Source: Chamaecrista fasciculata
Lineage: Eukaryota > Streptophyta > Magnoliopsida > Fabales > Fabaceae
DNA: 64,000 nucleotides
Direction of reading: 5' to 3'
NCBI GenBank assembly: GCA_003254925.1
Contig: QANZ01007536.1
Span: forward strand, 174,380-238,379
The notes under the pieces: model-generated
What the model was told of the DNA's origin: nothing
Database searches by the model: none
The model's input: the letters and a program-made list of their open reading frames with translations, nothing else
Position numbers and translations under genes: made by a program
Shown: piece after piece, positions 48,744-60,249 of the stretch
Position numbering within the stretch: the first letter of the stretch is position 1
Layout of the letters: each line of letters begins with the position of its first letter

Positions 48744-49188
48744 GAACAAAGAACACTTTTGGTCTTATATCTTTTGCTCACGTTTCAACTTAGTCTCGTA
48801 TTTGTTACGTTTTTGGTCTCATCTCTTTTGTTCAGATTTCAATTTGATCTCGTATCTTTTTGTTGCACTTTTGGTCTCATATCTTTTGTTTAGGTCTCAA
48901 TTCGGTCATGTATTTTTTTTTTACACTTTTGGTCAGATTGTAGAATTAATCTCATATCTTTTGCTCTGTTTACAGAATTGGTCTTATATATTTGTATAAG
49001 GTTTCACATTATGGGATTACCAATGAAACTTTTTGTAAAGATATAAGACCAAATCTACAACAAAAAAGATATGAGACCAATTATGTATCTAACCAAAAGA
49101 TATGAGACAAAAAATGCAACAACAAAAAAGATACGAGACTAAATTGAGACCTGAGCTAAAGATATGAGACCAAAAGTGCACTTTGACC
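48744..49188. mobile_element. Foldback/MULE-type MITE, 445 bp, with exact 9-bp target duplication
   Basis: Left arm 'gaacaaagaacacttttggt', right arm ending 'ccaaaagtgcactttgacc'. Exact 9-bp repeats TTTATTCTT lie at 48735-48743 and 49189-49197. The interior is made of 'tctcatatcttttg' words and their complements. Same family as 21337-21775. An ORF over it (48592-48999) is an artefact. Confidence 0.82.
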
Positions 49189-49249
49189 TTTATTCTTTGT
49201 AATCACTTAAGTTTTAGTAATCAATATTTAACTTTGTAATATAAATGAT

Positions 49250-49512
49250 TAGAGTAAACTAATAATTCGGTTTCTAAAAAATAGTAACTCAATCTTTAAA
49301 AGATTAAAATACATAATTTAATTCTTCAAATATCAAACGGTATATTTATTAGTCATTTTTAAGAACAAAATAATATACCCTTTTAATATTTCAAGAACTA
49401 ATTAATTTACTGTTTTAATCTTTCAAAGACAAAATTATGTCATTCAAACTTTTAGAGACCGAGTTATCAATTCGATGATCTTTCAAGAACTGAATTATTA
49501 ATTTACTCTAAA
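49250..49512. repeat. Foldback element, ~263 bp
   Basis: Left 'agagtaaactaataattcgg' and right 'ctgaattattaatttactct' are inverted relatives; the interior has 'ctttaaaagattaaaatac'. A sister copy is nested at 42191-42441 in NAC intron 1. Confidence 0.6.
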
Positions 49513-50544
49513 TATTTATTTAAAGTTAACTAAAAGAATCAATAATAATATAACAATCTACAATCAATAATCTATAATTTTATAAATTGTAACGTTGATC
49601 TTGCTAAGGAATGTATTTTACAGCAATCCAGGCTAAGGAATTGAACTCCCAAACAATAAAGTTTCTCCTTCCTCCAAGATCCTCGAGCTTCGTATGCTAA
49701 AATCCATTTTAACTTTTTGGCAATATTAAGGCCCAATTGTCCTCAACCCGATTAGAAAAAAAGTCAAAGCCACAATATTTTCAACAAGTAATAAGTTCAT
49801 TCTACTTCATTGTGAGTTGTGTGTCTCTCTCTTTCTCTGTTTTCTTGTTTGTACAACCTGTATCAAGAGTCAAGACTCTATTATAACTAACAGTCTAATA
49901 ATACAATTCAAGATCTAGTCATAATTAACACTCTTCATCATTCTTTATAGGTAAGTCTTATGATAATCAAAGTTGGAGTCTTCGTAATATAGTCAACTTG
50001 TGTTACTAACTGAATTACAATCCGTAATTTTTCTCTCTTTCTCTTATTAGTTAAGAAAATGATTTTAGGGCCTACATCAAACCTATATAACAATCATAAA
50101 GCTTAATATTGATCCATACAGCAAATAGAAGGAGGATATCAGTTAAATAAGAGAATGATGGTCTATGTATTGTAATTATGTAAATCCCTATCTTACAGAC
50201 TGAACATTATGATTCCCATTGGGCAATACATTGTGTTACAACAATCTTTGCTAACCCCAAAAATATACATACCTTTAAAAAGTCAACTTATAAAGAAAAG
50301 AAAATAAGCGGACAGAGCAACGTGCAAAATTTTCAGATTTGCAAATGGCACAGGCCACAGGGTGTCCTTGGTCCTCATGAGTTGTAAATGTGTAACTCAA
50401 AGTAAGGAACTAAAAATAAGGACTCAGGAGAAACACAGTATGCAAGACAGCCGCGTGAAGATCAGATTATATGCCATTCATGCAAGGCAGGAAATAGAAT
50501 TGAAGAATTTGATAGTTCATAGTATATCAGAACCTGTGATGCTA
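49513..50544. other. Gene-free interval 3' of RLP4
   Basis: Probable 3' UTR of RLP4 near its right edge. No other gene is supported; the plus-strand ORF at 50362-50673 overlaps RLP4 exon 9 and reads its His repeat as Met/Ile. Confidence 0.4.
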
Positions 50545-53500
50545 TCAGGAAAGCAATATAGGGCCATTCTCAGCCGCAGTGCGAGCGTGTCCATGATGAT
50601 GATGATGATGGTGATTATTATGATGATTATGATGCCTTGCCATTTGGATGTCATTGGAAAAATGGGTCCTTGATTTTGCATATGGAGCTGCTGCCCTTGC
50701 TGCAAGTGGCATTCAATAGCATAAACTTTGGTTCGTCAAAATATCACTAATTTCTAATGCTTCTCCAAATTATCTGTGAATTGATCTTTTTCAGTAGTTC
50801 TCACCAGGCTTAGAGTTAAGAATTTTATTATGTATAAAATTAAAATTTTGAGTTAGGCGTCATGGTAAATTGTACTATTAACTATCCTGAAATTATTTTT
50901 TTTGTGTGAAAACCTCATTTTGGTCATTAAACTATATAGTGAATTTCATTTTAGTCCTCAATTTTTTTTGTTCCGTTTTTTTCAAATTTTCTCATTTGTT
51001 CCATGGTTAGTCCAAAATATGATTTCGTCTAATTTCAATTGTTATCTCTTTGGATGATTTTTCTCTCGTACGTATCATAATAAGTGAGTTGAGAGAAAAA
51101 TATTTAGAAAAATCTTCATTCTTAAAAGTAAAATCAACTACAAACTTATCTTTATCTATGACTAAGGAAAATTTTTCTTCTTTTTTTTCTATGCCAACTT
51201 CAAAGACACATATGAGAGAGAAACCATCCATCTCAACTCTTCACATCAGATATAATAGTAAAAATTAGACGAAGTCACACTTTGGACTGGCAGTGGAACA
51301 AATTAGGAAGTTTGAAGATTAAAATGAAACAAAAAAAATGTTTGAAAACGAAAACAAAATTGAGGACCAAAATGAGATTTTTGACATGTTTTATTATTTT
51401 TATTTTTTGGTTCATTAGTAGCCTCACTTGGATGCCAACATTGATTAATTGATACCATGATCACCAATACAATAATATCGATGAAGACCTAAAATGGTGA
51501 AAAAAAATTGCACCACATGGTGGAACAAATACCCAGGTATATAATGACTTGACAGTATAACCCCAAAAATGATAAACATCCTTACTTGCAATTTGCTGAG
51601 CTCGGAGGACATTTTGCCGTCTTTTCCACCAGCACATTAAACAGGTAAGAAGAAGTAGACATGCAAAAGAAACACCAAATCCAACGCCAACTTTAGCACC
51701 AGCAGAGAGATGAGGTCCACATGTGGGTAATCCAGGTATACCACACAGACCTGAGTTGTCAGTAAAACTGCAGATATTCCCACAGGCAAAGTGAAGATTA
51801 AGCGAATTTATTACCAGGGTGAAGTAAAGATTATTAGACACAGACACACAGCATGTACTTATGATATCTCCTATAATTGTGTTCATATTAGAAAAAGTAT
51901 TTATAGCCATGTAGGCTGCCATTTACCAATGGGAGGAAATTTGTCTAATAAGAGGATCCGCCTGACTAGGGAAAACTATTTGGAGGACAGAAAACTTTAC
52001 CACCAAATTAAGAGTGAGTTTTTAAAATCTATATCATTAATTTGCGCTAACTTTTATATAGTTACTTGGAGTGTAGGTCTTATATTATTTATTTGTCAAT
52101 GTTTTTAATATTTATTCTGGTTTTAATTGAATAAAAAGTTGAAATTATTTCGGTATTCTATTAGTATATGTTTAGATCATTTCTAGTAATTTGATAGTAA
52201 AAAGCGGGTTGTTGATTTGGCCAAACACTTGCTGCTTCTTTACTTAAAATACTGCTTGAGGAACTCATCTTAAGAAAAAGCAATTTCAAAATGGGAATTA
52301 ATCTAAAGCATGGCTAAACAAGGACTAAATCATTGACAACAAACATACTTGTAGCTAGCTCTATGCAAAAGCCTTCCTCCTAGTGATGCTGGGACTCTTC
52401 CAGATAGGAAGTTTCCATTAAGGTTCCTGCATGAAGAGTTGAAGACATGTTAATTCAAACTCCACAGGACCACAGCTTATTTATATTATGGATAAGTTAA
52501 ATAATAGAAAACCTTACAGTCTCTGTAAAGATGTCAACTGTCCAAGGCTTTCTGGAATTGATCCATTAAAAGAGTTGAAGGATAGATCCCTGCAAGAATA
52601 CATCACATTCAGGAATGACAACAAATGGAAGCTGAAGCCAAGAATACATCACATATTTCAGTATTCAAACAGTGAAGTCTAACTTCAAGATCTGGTCACA
52701 AAAGAAATTTTTCAAAACCTCACAAGTCAAGAATGTATCTTGCAAGGAATAATATATAGTGCCTGCTTATATCTTGTTCCCAAGGTCTTGCTATAGGTCC
52801 ATTAACTTCTTATTCCTCTAAAGCTACAGCTCAATTTTCATAACAGAACTTAAGACAGGATAGGACTTGCATTAATTCCTAACACAACTCAGTCAATTGA
52901 GAAGTAATAAAACTGTCCTTCAAACAATTGAGAAGGGCATTCAGGCAAAGATCAATACAATCAGAACTATATAGAGATTTGGGTAACATGGGATGCCTAA
53001 GTTGCCCAGGTAGTAGGCAAATTATAGATGTATTACACCCTTGTACTACAGGTTGTATATCCTTGGCACTATTCACAGTTCTCCCTTCTCTTTGTTCACA
53101 TGGTAACAGCTAAGGAAGAGGAAAACATAAATTGAATAAAGTGTTTCTCTTCATCTTACTAGTTACAACTTCTTCAAGTGGTAATATAAATCTCTGGTAA
53201 CTTTTCGGGAAAAAACCTCCAGGATTCAAACCAAATATCACTGACGATTGGTGTCAAAAACAATTGTAATTATCTTACTAATATATGACATATGGCAACT
53301 GCACAGTTTAAGGTTAATGTGGGCTTGACTTATCTAGGGCCTTCCATGTAACCCAAAAAACAGTGTAAATATTTATAGTTGAGCATAAACATTAGCTGTC
53401 GGTTTTCACACATTTAGGTACTAAGTTTTACTACGCCCTTGAGCTAGAGGTTTCTTCACAAGTACTTCTTCAATTATTGAGAGTGCTTACTAAACTCTAG

Positions 53501-56500
53501 ATGGAAGGAATTTTATAAAAAGAATAGGTTCACTTACAGCACTTGCAAGGTAGTTATTGTTCCAAGTGATGATGGAATGGCTCCATGAATGCTGTTTCCA
53601 CTCAAGTTCCTGAAATGCACAAGTTAACAAAATCATAAACATAATAATTGGGTAAAGAACCTTTTTGATTTTTCTATTTCCAGGGAAAATAATATGGTAA
53701 TGTAAATTATTCAAATATCAATATTGGTTACTTATCATTGGATCAAGTTCTGCATAAGTAGGGTATTAATAAATCTGATGCATCAAATAATATGCATGCA
53801 TTTACAGAAATACTCACAAACTATCATTGTGAAATGCTAAGTAAACTATCGAGAACTCACAAGGTCTGCAGATTATGCAGTCTGGATATGTCATCCGGCA
53901 AGAAACCCTCAAGAGCTTGATTGCCAAGACCACTGTTCATCAATAGATCAAGCAGTAATTAATCATGACATTGAGATTAAATATTCAATAAAGCATTCAA
54001 ACTTCATTGTATCACGTATAATCCTTTTCTACCTAGCTAGTGTCAATCTCTTTACCGAGTGCAACGTGGAGTTTCAAAATATCAGCAGGCTCCAAAGGAG
54101 GTAAGGAAATGGAGAGGTTCAATGTGATAGGGGGAACACTGATTGATATAATAAAATATAGCAAAACCTAATATAAGCTTCCAGATCCCAAAAATGAGTG
54201 ACGAAAAGCATGCTGAAATGCTGAAATACTAAGTTATAGACTTGGGCAAAGTTATTCCTTTGATCCTAAGGTTTCACTGAACTTTCAATTTGATCCATAT
54301 AGTTTAAATGTTGGTGATCGAATCTCTCTAATTTTAAAGAAGTTTTAACTGTCTACTATTGAGCCTCCATTAATGTCCCATTAAATTTTGTGACCAACAA
54401 TGTGCCAACCACCCAGCCTAAGTGATATCATATACACAAGAGGATTTCATTCCATCTACCCATTGGCATGAACTGTTTATATTTAGATTGAAAATGGCAC
54501 AAAATTAGCCATGTCAGCTTAATTTAACAACAGGCTTGATGATATATAAAAAAAAAAATGAACAAAATTTAAAATCATATAGATCCAGATGCAAACTTTT
54601 ATTTGTGCAGAGAAACATGCAATTGAACAAAGAACTTGGGTTTCCAAATCTTTTATATAAATTAACCAACTTCTTTCTCTTAAAGTTATGGTACTGAAGA
54701 TTTGCTTCAAATTTAGGGCAATGAGAAACTAAAAACTACTAAAATATTTTATAAGAGAAAAGATGGCATTAATTGCTACCACACAATCAGATGGAAGATT
54801 AAAACGTAAGATAAAGATAATAAAAAATTACAGTCCATCAATGACCCAATTGCTACTATTTCTGTCTAATCGGCAATCTGCTCCGGTCCATGGATGCTCT
54901 TGAGGAACACATGGATCACCATTCCACCCAAGCCTAGGGGGCAACCCCAAGGCCGTCTTCAATGCTTGTAAAGCCCTAACTAGAGTAAAAGAAAAATTAT
55001 CAATTTGTAAAAGGCTGTTTACATTTGGTTTAACAAAAACAATGTCCGGTACCAATAATAGTATGCAAAATGAGACAGATATATGAAACAACACCAAAAG
55101 GAAGGCAAACCCTACAAAAGTTAAACTTCATCTCTAAATGGGGGAAGGTTGTAAGAACTAACAGGAATTAAAAGAACAAGTGTGAAGATAGAAAGAAACC
55201 TGACAAGTATGAAAACTCATCTAAAAGTACTCAGTACTGTTATTGTATAGTTAATAAACAATTCCATGAAGTACTCAGTATAAGCTATAGACCATAAGCC
55301 CAATCAACTGAGTATCAAAGGTTCTGTTGATTGGTAAGAGAATAACAAAAGCCACAAATTGAACAATTCTGTATAAATAATATATACCCTATGCATGAAA
55401 ATGTAATGCTATTGCTCACTTGTCAAAGATCTGGAACATCCAAAATGGATGTTGACATTACAAAGCCCTTCAAGTATTCAGAAAATTCAACCTAAGTTTC
55501 CTTAATTATATTGCAAGTAACATTCTATTAGATGAAGTAATTTTGCCATATTTAAGCTTACATGATTATATACTACCAGCAAATAAGAAAAAAAATATAT
55601 GACCATTCAAGTAATAACTGAAAACACAAATGAAATGTTGAGATGATTCTATTCTTGGTTTTGGGAAAAAAAATGAAAACTGCAACAATAGCAGGGGTCA
55701 GTATATGTACCTTCCTCAAATAATGTCTTTGACTCAGCCATAATAATCTCAAATATCTCAATGGCATTGATTATGACAAGACTGCTTTCTTTTGGGCTCA
55801 AGGTTATTGTCAAAGTCCTCCCATTGACAGTAACGGTTGTATTAAGCACAAGGGAAGTATAACGATCCCCACTCATTTTTAAAATGTCTACATCTTTGAA
55901 GACAACATCACCATTTATCATAACGTCAAAGACTCTTTGTCCATCAGCAGTCACTGAATTATCAATCTCAGCAAAATGTAACCAAACAGAGTAGTTTCTG
56001 TTGGGATCGACATCCATTGTATATGTTAAATCAGGCTGACTATCGGTGCTAATTAGGGCTGATTGATAAAGACTTTCTGGATAAAAGTTTGGTGGAAGTG
56101 AAGCCTGTTTGATCATAGTTTCAACAGATCTGATTTGATCAGAACCCTGGCTAAAAGTTTGAATGTGTTTCCAAAATCTGTCTCCTCCCCAGGGACCCCC
56201 ACCATAATCTACGTCAAATTTTGACTGTCCAAAACCACAACTAAGTCTTTTTACAGTTCTAAGCATTATCCCTTGATCCCACTGTGGACCAAAATAATAA
56301 GCTTTGGCATCTATTTCAAGAATCTCAATTGAAAGGATTGTTGGATCTCCATGGCCTGTGCTATGGAAACAGATTGAGACAGAACCATCAGTAAGAAACA
56401 CTTGAGCTTCTAAAAATACTTGATCATCCTGATTGGTCCAGCCTGATTTTAAAGAATAAATTTGAGTTCCTTCAATGGAGATATCAAAGAGAGGTTCACC

Positions 56501-57737
56501 AGTGCCTCTAGGCGGTAGAACAATTCCAAAGAAGCTCCTGATTGAGTAATGCCCTTTTGGCACTCCATCAATGTTGTAGCAATTTTGAGGGCCATCAGAC
56601 AGCGGGAAATAGCGAACAGTTTTTAGTGGAGGAGTAATATAACTTGGAACTGTTGCATTGGCAGATATTCCTCCTGTATATCCAAAGTCTTTATGCCAAA
56701 GGGTTTTGGTTGGTAATGTTTGAACATTTTGTTGAGCCCCACAGCTTATGCGCATAGCAAACGGTGCTGCAATAATTAAGAAGTTAAAATCCTGAACTCC
56801 ATTTTAGAAGTTGGTGACACATTATTATGAAAGAAAAATTTTATGAAAGTCTCACTCCTTTGGCATGTTTAAAAAGTCATGCCAGTTCATTGACGCTCAC
56901 ATATATTAGAAAATATCAATCACCATGTGGAAAATGCCTCTTCACCAAAAAAATAATAGGAATTACTTAGATAGCAAATAGATGAAAAAGTGAAATATAG
57001 TCACATATTTGACATGATATTCAACTATATGCAATGGTCTGTGTGCAATATGTATGCAAAATATCCACAATGAACAGGTACAGTGAACTATTGAAACTCA
57101 ATACCTTAGCTTCAATCAGCACGACTAAGTTGACTGCCCCTTCATTAATATTATAACTTAAAAAGAAAATAATTAAGCTCTTGAGGCTAATAGGAAGAAG
57201 TAGACGATTTATTTATTTATTGTTTTTGCTTTGTAATATACAGTCACTAGTCAGGCCTGCCTTTTTTATGGTTTAAACCCAAAAACAGAACAGGAAAAAG
57301 TCGCACTACTGTCCTTTCTCTATTACTACAGCTGTTTCTCAGAACTCAGAAGCCAGATGAAATCAAATGGGTAAAAAAAAGATAACACTACAGAGATGGA
57401 AAGACGGAAGCCTACGGCATTCACTCACTCTAATTCATAAGCACAACAAACAGATCCACTTCAGAATTCCATCACAATCGAGCATTTATTCTACCGAAAT
57501 TCCACTCACATTTTTCTTGCTTGCCAACTCAATTGAACTCGCGACGACAAGAGATTCACCAAAAAAACAAGAAAACAAAAAAAAAATCGTAATCGAGAAT
57601 TTTAAAGCATCAGCTAGAATCAATCATCAATGTACATTACGAAACCGAAGCTCACCTCGTAGAGACAGACACGAAGTAAAAGCAAAGCAGAGGATGAGCA
57701 TCCATGAAAGAAGAAATTTAAGCAGCAGCAGCAGCAT
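50545..57737 (-). CDS. RLP4: RLP4, malectin-like/LRR receptor-like protein (9 exons)
   Basis: Plasma-membrane receptor-like protein without a kinase. Exons: 57656-57737, 55711-56766, 54832-54979, 53861-53932, 53538-53609, 52518-52589, 52349-52426, 51586-51767, 50545-50699; joined 1917 nt, 638 aa (Arabidopsis RLP4 about 626). A Leu-rich signal peptide (MLLLLLKFLLSWMLILC) starts it. The malectin-like domain follows (about 30-380: MRISCGA, YFPLSDG, NCYNIDGVPKGHY, SVWLHFAEID, INAIEIFEI), then GWNGDPCVPQEHPW and about four LRRs. Three LRRs are each encoded by a 72-nt phase-2 exon. Then comes CGIPGLPTCGPHL, one membrane helix (about VGVGFGVSFACLLLLTCLMC) and a short basic tail (WWKRRQNVLRAQQ) ending RTAAENGPILLS. 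A His-rich run in the tail comes from an ATG/CAT microsatellite. Confidence 0.94.
50905..51386. repeat. Foldback element in RLP4 intron 8
   Basis: Left 'tgtgaaaacctcattttggt', right 'gaccaaaatgagatttttgaca'-type end in inverted orientation; 'agtccaaaatatgatttcg' pairs with 'gaagtcacactttggact'. Same family as 40620-41064 and 41874-42660. No clear target duplication. Confidence 0.6.
54250..54420. repeat. Half of a foldback-type repeat, RLP4 intron 3
   Basis: 'agttattcctttgatcctaa', 'tttgatccatatagttt' and related words resemble one arm of the foldback families elsewhere in the window. No matching second arm was found. Confidence 0.35.
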
Positions 57738-57783
57738 TGTGTTTGATCCTCAATCGGCCGCTTCCTTTCCTCTTTACTCTCAC

Positions 57784-57813
57784 TTCATCTTCATCTTCAT
57801 CTTCATCTTCATC
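57784..57813. repeat. (TTCATC)5 hexamer repeat in the RLP4 leader
   Basis: Five copies of TTCATC, read as GAAGAT/GATGAA on the RLP4 strand, about 50-75 bp upstream of the start codon, most likely in the 5' UTR. An adjacent (CAG)n run encodes the poly-Leu start of the signal peptide. Confidence 0.7.
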
Positions 57814-58121
57814 GTCCTCATCATCATACCTCCATTTTTGCTCGCTCTTTCCTTTTTCTGTGGAGAGCGAATTTGCAGGGACGTGTTTGCACTTTACAGA
57901 AATAATAATAATAATATCGCCTTCTATTACAAATTCTGAAAGTATAATACACTTCTTTTTATGTTGACTGTTGAGAGAACGAAACGGAAATAAACGGCGC
58001 GAATTGTGAACTATTTCATAGGCTCTTGGGTTACCGTCGATGATTGGTGGAGTCTGAATCGGACGGTGGAGATGCGCGCTTGTTATGGACACCGTTATGA
58101 TAGGAGAAGAGGAAATTTAGG

Positions 58122-58164
58122 GTGGGGCCCACGTGTCACGTCGCAATCGTTATGTGGGTCCCAC
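58122..58164 (-). promoter_or_regulatory. Paired TCP-type sites and a G-box upstream of RLP4
   Basis: Two near-identical palindromes, GTGGGGCCCAC (58122-58132) and GTGGGTCCCAC (58154-58164), match the GTGGGNCCCAC consensus of TCP factors. A G-box CACGTG (58130-58135) overlaps the first. The group is about 385-430 bp upstream of the RLP4 start. Factor identity is inferred from consensus only. Confidence 0.45.
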
Positions 58165-58199
58165 TTATAAACGGTGATGATGGATGGAAAGGAAGGAGA

Positions 58200-59483
58200 C
58201 TAGGAGAGTGGGTGCGTAGTGGGAAAGTAGTTGGTCTAGTTCCCTACATTTTCAAAGAGAGTACGTAAATAAATTAAGAATTTGGTGAGATAATAAAGTA
58301 ATAATCAATTTATTTTTTATTTTTATGAGATATAATCATTGAGAATTGAGATCAACTAAAGTATTTTGATTTATATAGAAAAAAGTTGTATTCCAATTTT
58401 AATAGAGATGTATTTTTTTTTTGTAATAAAAGAGTTTTCCACAAAAATAATTATATCCATAGCTAATTTTGCTTTTTGTTACGGTCTTTAGAAGGAAATG
58501 ACTTATCACATTATAGCATAGCGAAAAAACCCGGATCGCCCAATTCAACCCGGAACCCAGTGAACCAGGCACTAATCTAGTCCGGGTGACTATATTACAC
58601 TAGAATGTTGGTGAGCTAGAAATTTTTCGGTTCAACCAGTTCACCCGAGTGAAACCCGTTGAACCTCTTGTGTTGGCCCAACCTTCTATTTTTTGGTTTT
58701 CTCAAAGATCCCTTTGAAGTGCATCACTTGAGTTAAGGAATTGAAGATTTTCGAATTACATTTTACCTTTTAAAATCAATCAATTAAATTAATTTGGCAT
58801 TAATCAAAATTAACTAATCAGGTCATCCATCAATCAATCATGAATCAAAATCAATCAATCACATTAATTTGACATTAATTCTTATAATTTTGTATGTGTA
58901 TAAGAGATTTGTTTGGTCCATCTATATAAAAATATATACATATATTTGTTTTTTTTATTTGATCGGGCCAATTGAATTTTTAGTGACCCAATCGTTGAAC
59001 AGTAACCCAACCACCCGAAAGCTTATTCGAGTTAATGACTAGTCTAAATTTTTAAACTATGAATTATTTTTCAAACTCAAATAAAATTTGGATCTTCACC
59101 TTAAGGGATTAAGGGAGGAACTATTAGACCATACTCATATGGTTATAAATGGAGTAAATATAAATTTAGAAAGACTATCTTATTATTTTAAAAGTTGATT
59201 TATAAATTCTCATACATTTGTACATTGAATCATATGTTTGTTTGAGTAAGTATTGACGAATATAGGATAGAGAAATAGTGATGAGTGAGTGGGTGGACTT
59301 TTATTAGACTTTAGACCTTGTGTTATGTATGAGTTTGTGCACGAATTGCGCTCTACAGTGTGGTGCACCAATTACTGCGCAATCCACGGGAAAATTGATC
59401 AGCCTCTTTCTCTCTCTACGGCCCCCTGTTCCTTGTATAATTCATTCAAATGAGATATGTATATACTTTATTTTGAAATTTTA
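58200..59483. other. Gene-free interval with a dispersed repeat
   Basis: About 58520-59050 carries 'aacccggatcgcccaattca', 'ccagttcacccg' and 'cccaaccacccgaaag', words of a common plant dispersed repeat. Ends are not defined. No gene seen. Confidence 0.4.
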
Positions 59484-59896
59484 GGATAAATTACTCTCTT
59501 TAGTATCTATTTTATGAACCAATTTCACTTTGGTACCTTATTTTTTCAAAAGTGATTCTTTAGTACCCTGTTCTTTATACCGTTAACATTCTAGTACCAT
59601 GTTCTTTCAAAATTAACATTTTGGTACTATGTTCTTTGCATCGTTAACACTTTGGTACTCTATTCTATGGATCAATTTCACTTTGGTATCCTGTTCTTTC
59701 ACGATTTGTGACCATGTTTTATCTTTTTTAAGGTACCGAAGTGTTAAAAGTACAAAGTACAGGGTGTCAAAATGTCAACAGAGTACTAAAATGTTAACGG
59801 TGCAAAAAAACAGAGTACTAAAGTGTCACTTTTGAAAGAACAGACTACCAAAGTGAAATTAGTCAATAAAACAGAGTACCAAAGTGTAAATTATCC
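59484..59896. mobile_element. Foldback/MULE-type MITE, 413 bp, with 8/9 target duplication
   Basis: Left 'ggataaattactctctttag', right 'accaaagtgtaaattatcc', inverted. The interior alternates 'actttggtac' and 'gtaccaaagtg' words. Flanks GAAATTTTA (59475-59483) and AAAATTTTA (59897-59905) differ at one position. Related in design to 13327-13722. Confidence 0.75.
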
Positions 59897-60249
59897 AAAA
59901 TTTTAAAATGATTGAAATCTTTCCGTAACTTCTTAACAATTTTCTTTCATGTTATATCTTAATAATTATGGAGTTCTACTTGGAAGTAGAAGGAATTCCT
60001 AGTGAAAGTCTTGAACAAGGGATTATCATTCAATTTCTCAACAACTTGAAATGGACCATTAGCTCTAGCCATGATACATTCTTAGAAAATATCCCCATCT
60101 GAAATATCTAAAATTTGTAATATATATATATATATATATATATATATGACAAATACAAAATAAAAATTAATCCTTTATTATTTTTTTTCCTTGAATTTTC
60201 AACTACCTAAACAAAATTTCTCTACTTTTTTTCTTTCATTATCTCCAAT

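Noticed and set aside
48592-48999. 135-codon ORF with apparent membrane segments
   Set aside because: Lies in the foldback element at 48744-49188; the hydrophobic look is a by-product of T-rich repeat words.
50362-50673. 103-codon plus-strand ORF
   Set aside because: Reads the His-coding repeat of RLP4 exon 9 in antisense as Met/Ile; overlaps a well-supported exon.
57367-57939. 190-codon plus-strand ORF over RLP4 exon 1 and its leader
   Set aside because: It is antisense to the RLP4 signal-peptide exon and built from the hexamer repeat (poly-Ser/Ile-Phe); no domain.
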